Source: Toxonevra muliebris (taxonomy: Eukaryota; Arthropoda; Insecta; Diptera; Pallopteridae). Taken from it: 64,000 nt of DNA. The notes beneath the pieces are model-generated. The model saw nothing but the letters and a program-made list of their open reading frames with translations, was not told the DNA's origin and did no database searches. Positions 24,961 through 37,876 of the stretch are shown in pieces (position 1 is the stretch's first letter; every line of letters begins with the position of its first letter). The DNA lies in contig OY829326.1 of the NCBI GenBank assembly GCA_963691655.1, positions 57,591,776 through 57,655,775 of the forward strand, in the 5' to 3' direction. A program made the translations under genes and the position numbers.

Positions 24961-26779
24961 CTCTATAATAGAAACAAAGTTTGTGAAAAATATTCGCTTA
25001 TCTGTGTAAAAGAGTCAGGGTTTACAAAAACCTGTTGATAAATTGTGTGAATCATTATGACACTCTTGATTTTTTAGGGAGCGCTAGAGCGTTATTAATA
25101 TAGTGTGCAGCAAAAAATATTTGAAGTCATTCAGTTTAAATAAATTAAATTTTAATAGGTATTGGTTTTCATAATTATGTTATTAAATTTATAAAGAAAA
25201 ATTGTATGAAATTATACTAGTAAAATAGCGTCATAAAATTGCAAATGCGCCTAAAAGTCGTGAAAGTTTTTGTTCATAAAGTAAGAACATTTTTAAAGAA
25301 AAAATTTGTAAAAAGGTAATTTTATGAATGTCTGTTATATTATTATTTTTTTTTTTTTTGATTTGAAAAAATTCTTTTCTTGAAAGAAAATTGTATATTT
25401 TTTATGTAGAAAAGAACCTAAAGATATGCAAATATTTAGAAAAGAGAACGAGTTAAAGCCATAAATTATGAAGTATGTACTTTTTTTTTTACTTTTGAAA
25501 ACATTTTAAATTTTAATTGAAAATAACTTAAGTCACTTTATACATTACTCTAAACGTACACATATGTGTACATAATATTCATGATATGCATAGTATACAT
25601 ATGTGTGCGTGCATATGACATGTTAAGGCAGCACACAACAAAGCTGTAGAAAGAAAAAGAAAACAAACATAACGAGAGTCTAGAAAGCAAAAGTCACTTT
25701 TTCAATTTAAAAAATGGAAAAATAGCAGTATTACACACGCAGATACTCAACTAAATCACTAAGTTACTGTGTCGCTGTGATAAACCCATATCAAAAAAAA
25801 TAAAATAAAATAAAAGTAAAAAGAATATTTTATGTGCACATACATATAAATATGCCAACACACGTGATGCTGCTGCTGCTATTACTGGTGGTAGTAGTAG
25901 TAGTGGAGTTGGTGACACATTGTCACTATATAACAAAAAAAAAAAAAAAAATCAGAAAAAATTTTGAAAAAAAGGAAGTGGCAACATTGGTGACAAGGGT
26001 TGCTTTCTAGCTCTTCTTTCACCACTGCCAGCACGCACTCACACGCATTTTTAAATTTTTCCTCAAATGCTTTTGCTCATGCTACTTCTGTTCTTTTCCT
26101 ATTGTAAAGATATATTTGAAAAAAAAAAAATAAAATATATTCAAAAACATTTTTGTTGCCTATTTTTTGGCGTGAATTTATAAATTCTTTACTGTTGAAA
26201 AGTATGCAGCAGCGACAGCATGACAGGCGTCTACGTTTGTGTGAGAGCTTGTGTGAATTATGTTCTTTGCATATTAATAATATGATTTTAATGTTTCCTT
26301 GAATTTTTTTTTCTTTTTTTGCAATTTTTTTCGTTTTGTATTTATGAACTAAATAGGCAGAAATGCAGCACAGTTTTAAAAGTTCAATATTTGACTTTAC
26401 ACTGCATGTTTGTACATGAGGACGAGTTTATATAAATTCTGAGATAACGTTGTTAGAAGAGATATTGTGTTTATTTGTTGTGTTGGCAAGTTTTAATGGG
26501 TTAATGGTGCGTAAACGTGACTTAATGGTGAGTACATGCTTTTGTGTTGAAAGTGTGTGTGGATGAGGTCAAAAGTAATTTTTGTTTGTTGGTTTTTTAT
26601 TTTTATTTATTATTATTTTTTTTTAATAAATAGACATGTCGCGAAATGTGTTAAAGCAAAGGAGAAGGAAGAGAAGCATGCCAAATTTAGAGTAATCATT
26701 TTAAAATCTTTAAATATTTACAATAAGAGTTTTGAAATTTAGAATTCAATATTAAAAAAAAAAAATCATTTTGAAAAAA
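24961..26779. other. Intron with simple repeats
   Basis: (TGC)n at 25867-25880, (GTA)n at 25889-25904 and A/T homopolymers near 25345, 25936 and 26616. No gene was recognised. Confidence 0.55.
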
Positions 26780-26990
26780 TATTCGTAGATTTTTAGGTGT
26801 TTTTAAACAAGAAGGAATAATTATGAAAAAATTTTTGCAGATTTATAGGTGCTTTAAAATAGTTTTGGTGGGTTTTCATTAAATAATTATAGCAAAACTT
26901 TTGCATTTAAATTAAACCATTTAGTGAAATGATTTTTATACAAATTATAGTAGCCTTTTAGGTGATTTAAAACATGTTTATCACTAAATA
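26780..26990 (+). repeat. TTTTAGGTGNTTTAAAA repeat, three units
   Basis: TTTTTAGGTGTTTTTAAAC near 26791, TTTATAGGTGCTTTAAAAT near 26851 and CTTTTAGGTGATTTAAAAC near 26955. They resemble the core of the 23.84-24.96 kb family and may be an outlying block of it. Confidence 0.5.
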
Positions 26991-28729
26991 TAGCTTACAA
27001 AAAAAATTTAAAACAGCATTTTAAGTGCACATCTCCGAAATTTTAACACAACACCCAAAATGAAGAAACTTTGAACTCTGTTGAGAAATTCATGAAGCAT
27101 ACTGTCTCATATGCCCTTAAATTAAATGACAGCATTTTACGCTTCAACAAATTTTCCGAGTATGGCATACGAAGTTGAATCCTTTCAACAAACTTCTTAA
27201 AAATTTCATTAACTCGAGTATTTTACACCTTACAATGGCACAAGTAGAGTAGCAGTATGTATGCATATAGTGGAAGTTGTAGTAGCAAACACATTTAATT
27301 ATCCTCTGCTTTAGTATAATGACAAATCCTCATGCTAAATATGCTTAATACGCTGTAAAGCATACACAACAGAGGAGACTTTCAATGAAGTTTCATAAAC
27401 TAAATAAGTATGTGTATGTGGTGTATGCCTGTGTGTGTGCTTGTGTGGAACATATGCTTAATGAAGCTTATAACATAGAGAAAAGCTATTCATGCTCCTT
27501 TTCGTTGACACGCCCCCGAGAATAGGTGCCAAAACAAAAGGTATGCACTAGCAGCTTTACTGCTTGCTACACTACTAGCAACTTGAAACTATTTTGAGCT
27601 ATGTATGCATATACATATATTCAAAAGTATATGTATAGTCGGGGTATAGCAGCAGCAGCAACCATTAGTGTTAGAGCGTTTTACCTTTTGGGTGAAAAAT
27701 AATTATTAAGTGCAGCAAATGAACGCCGGAAATGTTTCAGTAGCTCAGGTATAAACTCGGTGTTGTATGCACTTGCGGCATCGTACAGAGAAACATAATG
27801 AAGGAGATGGAGAGGGAGAGAGGAAGTAAATGAGATAGGAACAGAACTAGCTTGTGGTGATGGTGGCGTTGGCAAGCAGATGCAACCAACGAAATCTGAA
27901 GTTACTACAGAGGATAATAGCGTACGATGCTATATGATAAATGCTTAAGGCCACATACTTACATTTGTGTGTATGTGTGTGTGTGTTTTGGTGCTGCTAC
28001 AGTGTGTTAATAACTCATATGCATATATGCAACACATATAGCGCATATTCATATACAACAAATGTAGTGTGGAAGTACATAGCAGTAGTAGTAGCTTGCA
28101 GTAGTAGTGTACAGTATTAAGCTTTGTGGTTGCACAATTTCATACTGATTTAATAATAGTAAAGCTTAATATTAGAGCATAATATAAGCAGGCAGCAAGT
28201 ATTCGTCGGCAAAAAGACATGTTTAGTTAAGTATATTTTCATATGTAATGTAAAGCAAACGTTTACATATACATGTAAATGGCTCTACAACTAACTAGAA
28301 TTTTGTCTAATGCACAATATTGTTAAAGAGCATTTTATGCATAATATATAATTTTATGAATAATGTTGATATTTTCTCCACATACACATACATATTTGTA
28401 AAGGCTGTGTGGGGTTGAAATAACTAACTTATTTTCTTCAAGAAATAATATTGTGAAACTAATGATATGCAAAATACTTGCCAAATTAAATTTATGTAAT
28501 TTTGTTTTGCTAATTATCTGTGTAATAAAAACATATTTTTGAGAGCTGGTGGCTTAAATTACTTGCTGTCATATTAGAGAGATGCAGTAAGAGTATTTTA
28601 TCTAACTTTATAAAACGATAAATGTTGAATTTTCAAATAATTTTATATTTCATTAAAGACACAATTTGGAATTTTTAATTGTATCTATTCATACCGAAAA
28701 CTCATAAGTTAAGCATTCTTTTTTAGATA
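26991..28729. other. Intron, no supported gene
   Basis: Contains GTGT-rich patches near 27425 and 27970 and a GTA-rich patch near 28084-28110. A 64-codon proline/serine-containing frame on the minus strand at 27681-27875 has no recognisable motif. Nothing else. Confidence 0.5.
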
Positions 28730-29110
28730 GTTTATTATATATCCTTTTTTAATTTAAAATATTTTCAGTTTTTTTTTTGATAGTTTAAAATAATGCAGCA
28801 GTAATACAAACACTCATTCATCTAATGAGCGCTAATAAAAAGTGTAACACATATTTTTTTTTTACTATTTTTAATATTATTTAATGCCAAAATTTGTATT
28901 TTAGTCTGATACGTCAACACGCCAAAAAATTCTCTACCTAACTTCTACTAGCACAAAGTGCGTCATATATCCTTTTTTTAAGTAAATATATAGTTATATC
29001 AATTTTCTATTCAATCTTAGTTCAATATTCAGTTTTCTGGTTCATACGCATTAAAATTCATTAGTCTAATTTTCATTAATAGAGATTGCGTCATATATCC
29101 TTTTTTTTTG
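28730..29110 (-). repeat. GGATAT-core family, minus-oriented cluster
   Basis: ATATCCTTTTTT cores at 28739, 28967 and 29095 are the reverse complement of the 16-20 kb core. Two are preceded by GCGTCATAT, which on the minus strand reads AAGGATATATGACGC. Spacing is 228 and 128 bp. Confidence 0.7.
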
Positions 29111-29679
29111 GTTTTTTATAAAATCACGCATACTTAATGACAATTTGTCATTCAACTTGGAAAAGTTTCTGTATGCATATTTAACTTTTTCTTTCAAACG
29201 TAAAAAAAGTATACTCAACAAAACCAAAGTTAAGTTAAAATAGTGCAATGGAAATAAAAATCTAATTATTTCAAGTCCACTTTCAATCAATGTTAATTGA
29301 CATTTTGTTGCCCGTGTAACTGACAGTTGTGATTGTGTGTACTTCAAACTTAAGTGACATTAACACTTGATGGCATTTCAGTATAACACGTCAACTTCTT
29401 TGTAAACTCTCGCTCTATCTCTCTCTACCCCTTGCATACACTACTTCCAAATACATATAGGAATAAGCCTATGCTTTGGTTGAACCCTGCAGGAAAAAGT
29501 TAGTTTAAGTTTTCTAAAGCAGGCTATAAGCACATGAAAATACACTTTTATACTGTTACTGTTGCTCTGATCTGTAGTTTAATAGATAATAATTTTTTTA
29601 AAAAGTTTTCTATATATTATCAGTGACATAATATTTATCACCACTCTCTGACGAACAACAAAGTTCGAATCATGTATAC

Positions 29680-29870
29680 TGAACTCACAGCATGACTCTA
29701 TCATAGAAAGCGTCATCAATAGATAACTCATTAACCCTGAAGAGTTTTGAGATATTGTGAATCCAAATATTATTTAAGTAATTGATTCAAAAAAAAAAAA
29801 TAAAAATGTATACATGTATGAAGGACTCATAGCATGACCATGTCATCGAAAGTGTCATCAATGACATATG
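29680..29870. repeat. Two-unit direct repeat, period about 142 bp
   Basis: ACTCACAGCATGACTCTATC followed by AGAAAGCGTCATCAAT near 29683-29722 is repeated as ACTCATAGCATGACCATGTC followed by GAAAGTGTCATCAAT near 29825-29862. A similar GATGAC-rich stretch occurs near 7430-7465. Confidence 0.6.
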
Positions 29871-32679
29871 GAAAAATTAATATTTTCATGTTTTTTTTTT
29901 TTCAAAAATTCACAGCAATGACAATATTTCCAGCTAGGAATAACAACTACATATTATAATAAATGTTTATATTCTCACAATACCACCTCACTCACTTACT
30001 CACTCACTCACTCATCATGTCCTTGTTGTACATATATAACGCGTTTATCTGTATGTATGTGTGAGCCGCTTGAGCGACATTTTTATCATTGTTATTTTAT
30101 TATTTTGCTGCGTTTGATTAAGAGCATTTTATTTTTCTTTTATTCCTTTCTTTTATTTTTTTGCTCGAACATTCGTTCTCACTTCCAGCAATACAATTGT
30201 TACTAATGACTAACTGACAAAAAAAAAAGGAAAAGAAAAAAACATTTTTTTTCGTTTGTGGGTTGAAGTAAATATTATAGATATTTTATTTGTATTTACG
30301 TTTTAAACAGCTTCAATGAAAACACAAGCAATATGTCCATCTCATTTTAACAATTGCACGAAACACGTAGAATTTTTAAAGGACATTGTCTGACAGTAAG
30401 ATTTAGGTCAATATGTTTTTGTATTATTTTATTTTTCTAGTATCGTTCGATATAGTTTTGTTTTCCTTAAGTTTTTCTTTTTTTTTTGTTCGATTTTTGT
30501 TTGTGTTTTACTTATATTGCAAGTATTTAAAGAAAAGAAAGGAAAGTTGTCGCTATGTTTGTTGTCGTTCGCAGGATATGCTTGCCTGACTGCCCGAATG
30601 CCAGGCTTAAGATGGAAGGTGGAATTGAACGCAGCATTTTTCATTTACTTAATGAATTCAATTATTTATTTACCTTTAGTTTATGTAGTCGTAGCATTAG
30701 TAATGTAGTTGAAGCAGTACTAGTAGTAGAAGTAGTAGTATTTAGTAAAGTAATTGTATGTGTTTGAGTTTCGTATTGCATCTGTTTGTAATTTGTGTGT
30801 TTTCATCAATTTACTTAAATAACTATAATGATGATGATGACGACGTTCACTGTTTGCTTCTGACATTCGAACGACATTTCATTACATTTCAGAATGGTAT
30901 ATATTCTTCGAATGAATGAAAATGGAAATTTAATTAGTAGAAAAGGGATATTTTTCGATTCTGAAAGTAGTTATTTTGTGTGGATTTAATTGAAAGCGTA
31001 ATTAAATAGAGTACTACCAAACTCAAACAACAACAACTATACTAACAAGAAAAATGACACAAAACTTAATTGTAAGTTGAGCAATAAATAAAAAAACAAA
31101 ACAAAAATAAAAAAAAACAGGAAGCTTTTGTAGTAGATGCGAAATTAAAACACGCACGCATTTAGTTAAAGTTGGTGAAAACTAAAGATTTTTGCAAAAA
31201 ATCTATCTGAACAGAGTTTGATTTGAAACAATTCAAGACGTTATGGTTTAATGTGGGGTAACAAAAAGAAGAGAATAACAAATCATTATAGAACAATAAT
31301 ATATAGTTTTAGCGACAGTAACATATCAAAACATTCTAGGGTTACTAAGATGGGAGTACTCTAGGTAGTTAATTAAAAGGCATTCATGGAAAAGGTTGAG
31401 TTATTTTTGTGGTGAGGAAATGCGTCGTCCGAGCTAAGTATCTGCAAAGGCAAACCTCTTCCCACAATGTTTTGGGACCGAGTTTCTTTGCTCGGATTTC
31501 TCATTGACCTTCAACCCACCATATGCAAAAACTTGTTTCATTGCTGAAGGAAAGTTTCAGGTTCAGTTAGTATAAGAATGCCATAATTTATTATAACTAC
31601 ATAAGGCCCAATCATTCAAATTAATTAAGCACAAACTTCAAAAAATTAAATAGAAATTACAAAAACTAAATAACTAACTAAAAATAATTAATTAACAAAT
31701 AAACATACCACCACCGAAAGAGAGGGAAATAATATAAAAAATAATCAAATTAAATCAAGAGTTTTGTTGAAATGTTTTAAATTAGTATTGCATTAATTTG
31801 CCAATTTAATTATGAAATTGAAAATTTGAAAAATTATAATTGAAAATATAACTAAAAATAATACACCAACAGATAGAAAAACTAAAAAATTTATTTGAAT
31901 GAAAGAATTAATTGAAATATTTTGCATAATTTTCAAAAAAAAAAAAATCATAAAATACACACACAAAAAAAAAAAAACAACGAAGTGATGAATGTTTTTA
32001 TGCTATGGCAACAATGAATGCTAAAAATAAAAGACAAATTAAAATATGAATTGCATACCCAAAAAAAAGCTTAAACTAAAAACATACCAAAAAATAGATG
32101 AATCAAGGTTTTTTCATACCACAAAAAATAATAACAAATAAAAAAGCGAAAAATAAAATAAAACAGGATCAGAAAAATATATACAACAATATAAACAGTA
32201 CTGAAAATAATATAAAAAAAAAAACAATAGCAGTACAGAAAAATTTATATTGAAGTGAAAAAATTGTAGAAAATAAATTGCAAATCACTTTAGCAGAAAA
32301 ATTTAGTCAAAAAAAATAAAAAAAAATAAGCAAAGCAATAATAAAAAATGCTAAAATGAAATGAAAAATCAAAAGTTCCCATAGAAAATGTTTTTAAATT
32401 GGTATTCAAATAAACATGGCGTGAATTTAGTAAAAATAATAACAGCAATTATTAAAATAAGCAAATAAAAATGAATTGAAAATGTTTTGGTAAAAAAAAT
32501 ATAGTTTTGTTTTGATAAACAACTGTGACAGCACGTATTTGCATTTTAATCAAATAAATATAATTTGAAATGTTTTTGAATTACTTGCATGATATTTATG
32601 TGTAAAACTTGTCATAAGGAGTTTTCTGTTGGTAAATGCAAATTTAGAGATGTAATACCAACAATTTAAAAGTCTCACA
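29871..32679. other. Intron with simple repeats
   Basis: (ACTC)n at 29986-30014, a TAG-rich stretch at 30690-30750, and A-rich sequence at 31640-32500 typical of fly intronic DNA. A higher-complexity patch lies at 31325-31560. No gene was recognised. Confidence 0.5.
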
Positions 32680-33690
32680 CATGTCCTTTTTTATATTACA
32701 AACTCAAAAAAGTTCTATTTTTTCAATAAAAGAATTAGACTTGAGGTAAACGTAACGTTTAAAATTTTAAGTAATTTAAAAGATTAAAAGTACAATCATA
32801 GGTTAAATATAATATCTCGTATATCCTTTTTCTCTTGTAATGTCAAAAATTTATTTAGCTATGTTTACAACTCTAAGTAAACGGAATGTATTGATTTTAC
32901 ATGAAAAATAAAGTCGGTCACAAAAAACTTAAGAAGCTTTTGATATATCCTTTTTTAAAATATGTAGTTTTTGTGTGCAACTTAATTTGAAATCTTTATC
33001 ACATTTTGCGCTAAAGTACCTTTATTGCAAATATAAGATGGTCAAAGTTGTGACATCAAATATTATATGCTTTTTTTTTTTGCTAATAATAAAAATGATT
33101 TTTATTATGCGCACATATGTGAGTGAGGTAAAAATTCTTTTTTTATAAAAGCTAAGGTTTTCAAATTTTCTTAAGCTTTTCATATATCCTTTATTCAAAT
33201 GTTTTCCAAAACGTACATATTATTTTAATATAAGGTGCCAATCAAATTTAGATGGGATTTTTAATCATATATTTAGCTCGGAATGTTCGAAACTTTTAAA
33301 TTTTTATTTTTCGATTTATTTCATACAGAATTTTTAAAACTAAGTCAATATTTTAAAAAGTTTTTGTATATCCTTTTTTAAATTACTTTTAAAATGTATA
33401 TACTTTTTTTATTGCAAGGTATTTATCAGTTCAGTAAAGGATTTATTTAGTATTAAGAAGGACTACAAATTTTATGTTTAATTTGTTAAAAAACCTATTA
33501 ACTTTAAACATTAATTTATTTGAAGATTTCAGAAGATTTAAAATTTTAATTTTTATTATTTTCCTGAAATAGTTGCAGAAATGTTTTCTGCTAACAACTT
33601 AGCACTTACACTCAATTCACTGTAAGCGAAATTTCAAGCATATATTTTGAAGGGTTAAGAAGTTTTTGATATATCCTTTTTTTTTAGAAG
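32680..33690 (-). repeat. GGATAT-core family, second minus-oriented cluster
   Basis: ATATCCTTTTTT cores occur at 32821, 32945, 33184, 33368 and 33671, spaced 124-303 bp, several preceded by AAGTTTTTGATAT or AGCTTTTGATAT. A degenerate start may lie near 32686 (TGTCCTTTTTTA). All share the inverted orientation relative to the 16-20 kb cluster. Confidence 0.75.
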
Positions 33691-35866
33691 GTTTCAAAAA
33701 TGTGTAATGTTGGGCGCAGTACTCGATACAAAGCTGTTATTGATTCTGTACTAGATTTCAAAGTATTATGCAGACCCTATTATATTTTAAATCACTATAT
33801 TTATATTAAGTATCTACATTTTATAGGTTGAAATTTCATATGCATACATAAGCTTGAAGATGCAAAATTTTTGCTACTTCTGCTTATTCTCTTTTCAGCT
33901 TAATTTCTATATACGAATGGGTAAAGCTTGAAAATATTTTCCAGTTTTACGGTAATATAGTACATCCAAATATATTTAAAGACCAACTGAAAAATCGCAT
34001 CAACTTATTCGTGGTACACTTGTTTTTCTTTCAAAATGTTTTTGTTTTTTCCTCCAATGTGCCAAGTATCAGATTTTCTGCTCCTACTGCTTTTTTGTAT
34101 CGATTGTCTGTATATTTTACATGCAAATCGAATTTTCCTCAATTTTAATTGGATTTTTGATTGGTTATACTTGTGTTTGTTATAACATACATACATGCAT
34201 ACAATATATAGTATACATTATATGTGTTTACAGTTGTGTTATTTTTTATTTATTATGCAACAGTGTGAACAGTTGTGAAAAGCATACATGTTCATATATC
34301 CTGCAATCTGCAATAAAAATATAAAAACAGAGAAAACTCAACGAGTTGTGTTGTATTTTTCTGCATGTAGCTAACTAATATTTTGTGATTTAAATATTGT
34401 CGAAAGCATATCAAACACACACACACACACACACAAATTTAATTTGTGATGGGTAGCAGGAAGAGAGAACGAGTATGTGTGAGTGAAAGAGATTTTTTTA
34501 TTTGATATTTACAGTTTCATGCATATAAGCACAAATTTTTTTTCCTTGTGCTTCTCTGCTGGTTGTTGAAATATTAAATTTTAGTTTTTTTTTTTTTTAA
34601 ATTGAGAAATAATCAATAAAAAAAATATGTGATTGCTTATACAAAAGAGAAATATTTTTCATTTTGCTAATATTTAAAAATATTTATTTTCATTTGAAAT
34701 TCTATTTTATTTTAGTATTTTTTACTTTGGTTGTACTAACAAAATAAAAAAAAAATGAATTATATATATATATATATATGATATCCTTTATATATATATA
34801 AAGGATATCAATATATAAAGGATATAAATACGTAGAAATTCGAAACACCTACAGTTGTTTATTTATATTTTTACATTTAACTACATAGTAAGGAGCTTAT
34901 AAAAAAAAATTGAGCCAAAAATGGTTTTATCAAAGCAAGCAAAACAATTTTCAGGGAACCAGGGGTACTGGTATGCTAGCACTTCAACGAAAAATTTCAG
35001 CTTCCTAGAACTGTGAAAGAGCTGATATATTATTCTTAACTTTTTTGCCCAAAAAGTTATTCTAAAAAGCAAAGTAGAAGTTTGAAAACATTAATAAGCT
35101 GCAAGGAATTAAAAAAATAAAATAATGTGCTGAGATGAATAAAGATCGTAGAAGTTATTGTACTTAAGTAATGTTTTAAAAATTTTATACAAAATATTTA
35201 ATTTACTAAACCATACTATAATATGAGCTGCGCACTTACCAAATCATTTAGCTTCACCAAATCAAAAATGAAGAAAATTGTATTTGGAAATATTACGCTT
35301 TCAATCTTTCTCTATTCAAAAGCACTGAAACCAAATTTCAAGCAAATTTCTATAAAATATAACTATGAAATAGAAGAATCTAACTCTGGCATAAAAATAT
35401 AAAATATTATACTTAAAGGAAGAGATAATTGCTTTGGCTTTGGCTTGTGTATGGCTGATTACGTATGTAGTTTTTATATGAATAACTGAACGTTTTCCCT
35501 TATCTCATAAAACAATCATAATGAAAATGCTCTGCATAATTATAAATTGCATGCCCCCATGGTAACAATTAACATGCCCTAGCTATACACTTATATATAC
35601 TCTCACACATAAGTGCGCATATGCACACACAAACATCCACCTATACAGCATCCTTTGCTACTAGCTTTATAAGAGCGTTTACATAAACATTACGATATTA
35701 ATAGAGGAAGAGAAAAAATAGTAACAGTTTGCATGTATGAATAGTGACAGATCAAAGATTTGGGTTCAGAGGGAGTGATTTTCTAAATAAAAATAATGCA
35801 TTCAAAATTTAATATTTGTATTTATGGATTAAATTAATAGACTTATTTCTTTATTGGTCTCAGCTA
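33691..35866. other. Intron, microsatellites and one higher-complexity patch
   Basis: (AC)n at 34414-34434. The 35440-35600 interval is less repetitive and contains TGCATAATTATAAATTGCAT and CCCATGGTAAC, a possible but unproven regulatory patch. No gene was recognised. Confidence 0.5.
34780..34809. repeat. Perfect 30-bp palindrome with GGATATC ends
   Basis: GATATCCTTTATATA at 34780-34794 is exactly reverse-complementary to 34795-34809, with no spacer. A further AAAGGATATA follows at 34817-34826 and a TA run precedes at 34760-34779. It would extrude as a perfect cruciform. The GGATAT words match the core of the dispersed family, but TA-slippage could also have created it. Confidence 0.85.
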
Positions 35867-36591
35867 CAGTGACTCACAAAACTGTTCACAAAAAGGGATA
35901 TTTTTGGGACACGAAAAATAGCCAAAAATGGTGTTAAATTAAAATGTAACAGCAAAGCTAAGTTTTTACTCATGCAAAAGAATAGAAGTGGAAACAGACT
36001 TTTAAAATAAGATACTATCTTCAGGTTCAAAAAGGGTATTGAAAGTCCGAAAATTTAGACCATAAATTAAAATTTTTTGACCAAAATTTTTTCAAACTCC
36101 ACAGTTTTGTTATTAGGATTTTCAAATAAAAACATAATTCAAAAAGGATTTTTTCAAATCGGATAATATTTATTGGTGCAGCAAGATAATCAAAGTTTGA
36201 AAAATTCAGCAAAAATTTTATGAAAAGTATAAACTATGGCCAAAACTTCTAAGCTTTCAACATCTTGCTGAACCAAAAACGTTATCCGATTTAGAAAATT
36301 CTCTTTGCGTTGTGTTTGTATTTGTAAATCCTAATAACAAGTCTGTACAAATTGTAAAAATTTTCGGTCAAAAAATTAAGAGAAATCTTAGTTTATGGTC
36401 TAAATTTCGGGACTTTTAAGACACTTTTGGAACCTGAAGATAATATCTGATTTCAACAATTTGTTTCCACTGCTATTCTTTAGGATAAGTAGATTTTTAA
36501 CTATTCTATTATTTTTTAATTTGACACAATTTTTGGTAATTTTTCGTGACCTAAAAATATCCCTTTATGTGATCAGTTTAGTAAGTCATCG
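35867..36591. mobile_element. 725-bp palindromic element flanked by TA
   Basis: The left half begins CAGTGACTCACAAAACTG and carries AAAAGGGATATTTTTGGG, GGAAACAGACTTTTAAAATA and CTTCAGGTTC. The right half repeats the same blocks in reverse complement (CTAAAAATATCCCTTTATGT, GTTTCCACTGCTATTCTTTA, GAACCTGAAGAT). The arms meet near 36229, so nearly all of the element is inverted repeat. TA lies at 35865-35866 and 36592-36593, the target duplication of Tc1/mariner elements. No transposase frame is present. Arm divergence is considerable, so it is old. Best described as a long-TIR MITE; the mariner affiliation is inference. Confidence 0.8.
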
Positions 36592-36659
36592 TATATTTTC
36601 AAAAGTTTTCAAACTGATAACCTTTTTTCTGGAACAGCCGATATTATATATACAATAGC

Positions 36660-37375
36660 TAATATCCAAAAAGCATCTGCAGAATTTAAATTTAAATTCA
36701 GACCGAAACTCGAATTAAATTCTGAGTAAAACTTGGACTGATATTTAAACTAAAGTGGTGATCAAAATGTAGACCTAAACTCAGACAATATGCAGATTAA
36801 ACACAGATAAAAATTAAATCAAAATTCACTTAAAATTTGGGCCGAATTCTCCAACGAAAACTATGATCAGATTTCAGACCGAATGAGATAAAAAGTCAGA
36901 CTCCAATTCAGACCATGCTTTAAAAAATGTTAGCAAGGATTGTTCTAATAGATTTAACATAAACTAAAGTAGTTCTCCTAAAAATTAAAACATAATTTAG
37001 ATCAAAATTCGAAATACATTTTAATTGAAAATCAGATCAAAATTTTGACTGAAAAGCGTGCTAAATTCTAGCCAAAAAATAAATATTCAGATAAAAAATC
37101 AGAGTGAACAAAAACCTGGCCAAAACCCAGACCAAAATTAGACCAAACCTTGTGTTAAAAATAAAATTGAACCAAAACTCAGGCCGATAGCTAAACCAAA
37201 AGTCAGACTAAAACTCAGTCTTCAAACCGAACTTTAGATAAAAAATTATGCCAAAATTCGTAACAAAAATCAGACAAATAGTCAGACCAAAATCAAACTA
37301 AAACTAAAGCTCAGACCGATATTCAGATTATAATACAGACCCGAATCAAACAAAATTCAGATGTAGCTTTTCCAA
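36660..37375. repeat. AGACCAAAATTC-type microrepeat, locus 1
   Basis: About 700 bp dominated by degenerate words of roughly 12 bp such as CAGACCAAAATT, AGACTAAAACTC and CAGACCGATATTCAG. It is very C/A-rich relative to its flanks on the plus strand. The same word composition returns at 61080-62720. It is a decayed minisatellite without a fixed register. Confidence 0.8.
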
Positions 37376-37876
37376 AAATAGGAAATTTCTGATTTAATGT
37401 AACCGAAGTGAATCTGACATATAATGGCATTAAATATGAAAAGATTTTGAAGCTCTAGAAGCTCTAACCTTTTGGGAGGAGCTGCAATATCCCCCTCCAT
37501 CTGTCACTGTGTGTGAATGTAGGTGGAAGTAACTAACTACATGTTACAATAACACCATCACAAAACAACACAATAATAATAGCAACAACTAATACTAACA
37601 CTTGCGGGCAAAATACTTTACATGACACATTCATATAACTATGTTTGTACAAAAGTATACATATTAGGGCGGATCGATTTGTTTGGAGGATTTTTAACAC
37701 AATATCTGACATGAATTTTCGGAAAGTTTTTGAAAATTTTCGCTTTCTCGAAAGCGTTTGAAAATTTAAAACAACTATTTAGAATATTTTCAAATAAATA
37801 ATATGAATTAACTTTCATGTTCTCTTCAAAATTCATAGTTACAAATTAGTTATAATTAATCATACTATATTTATTT

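Noticed and set aside
37660..37700. GGGCGGATCGATTTG resembling a transposon end
   Set aside because: No matching inverted end was found within reach, so no element can be delimited.
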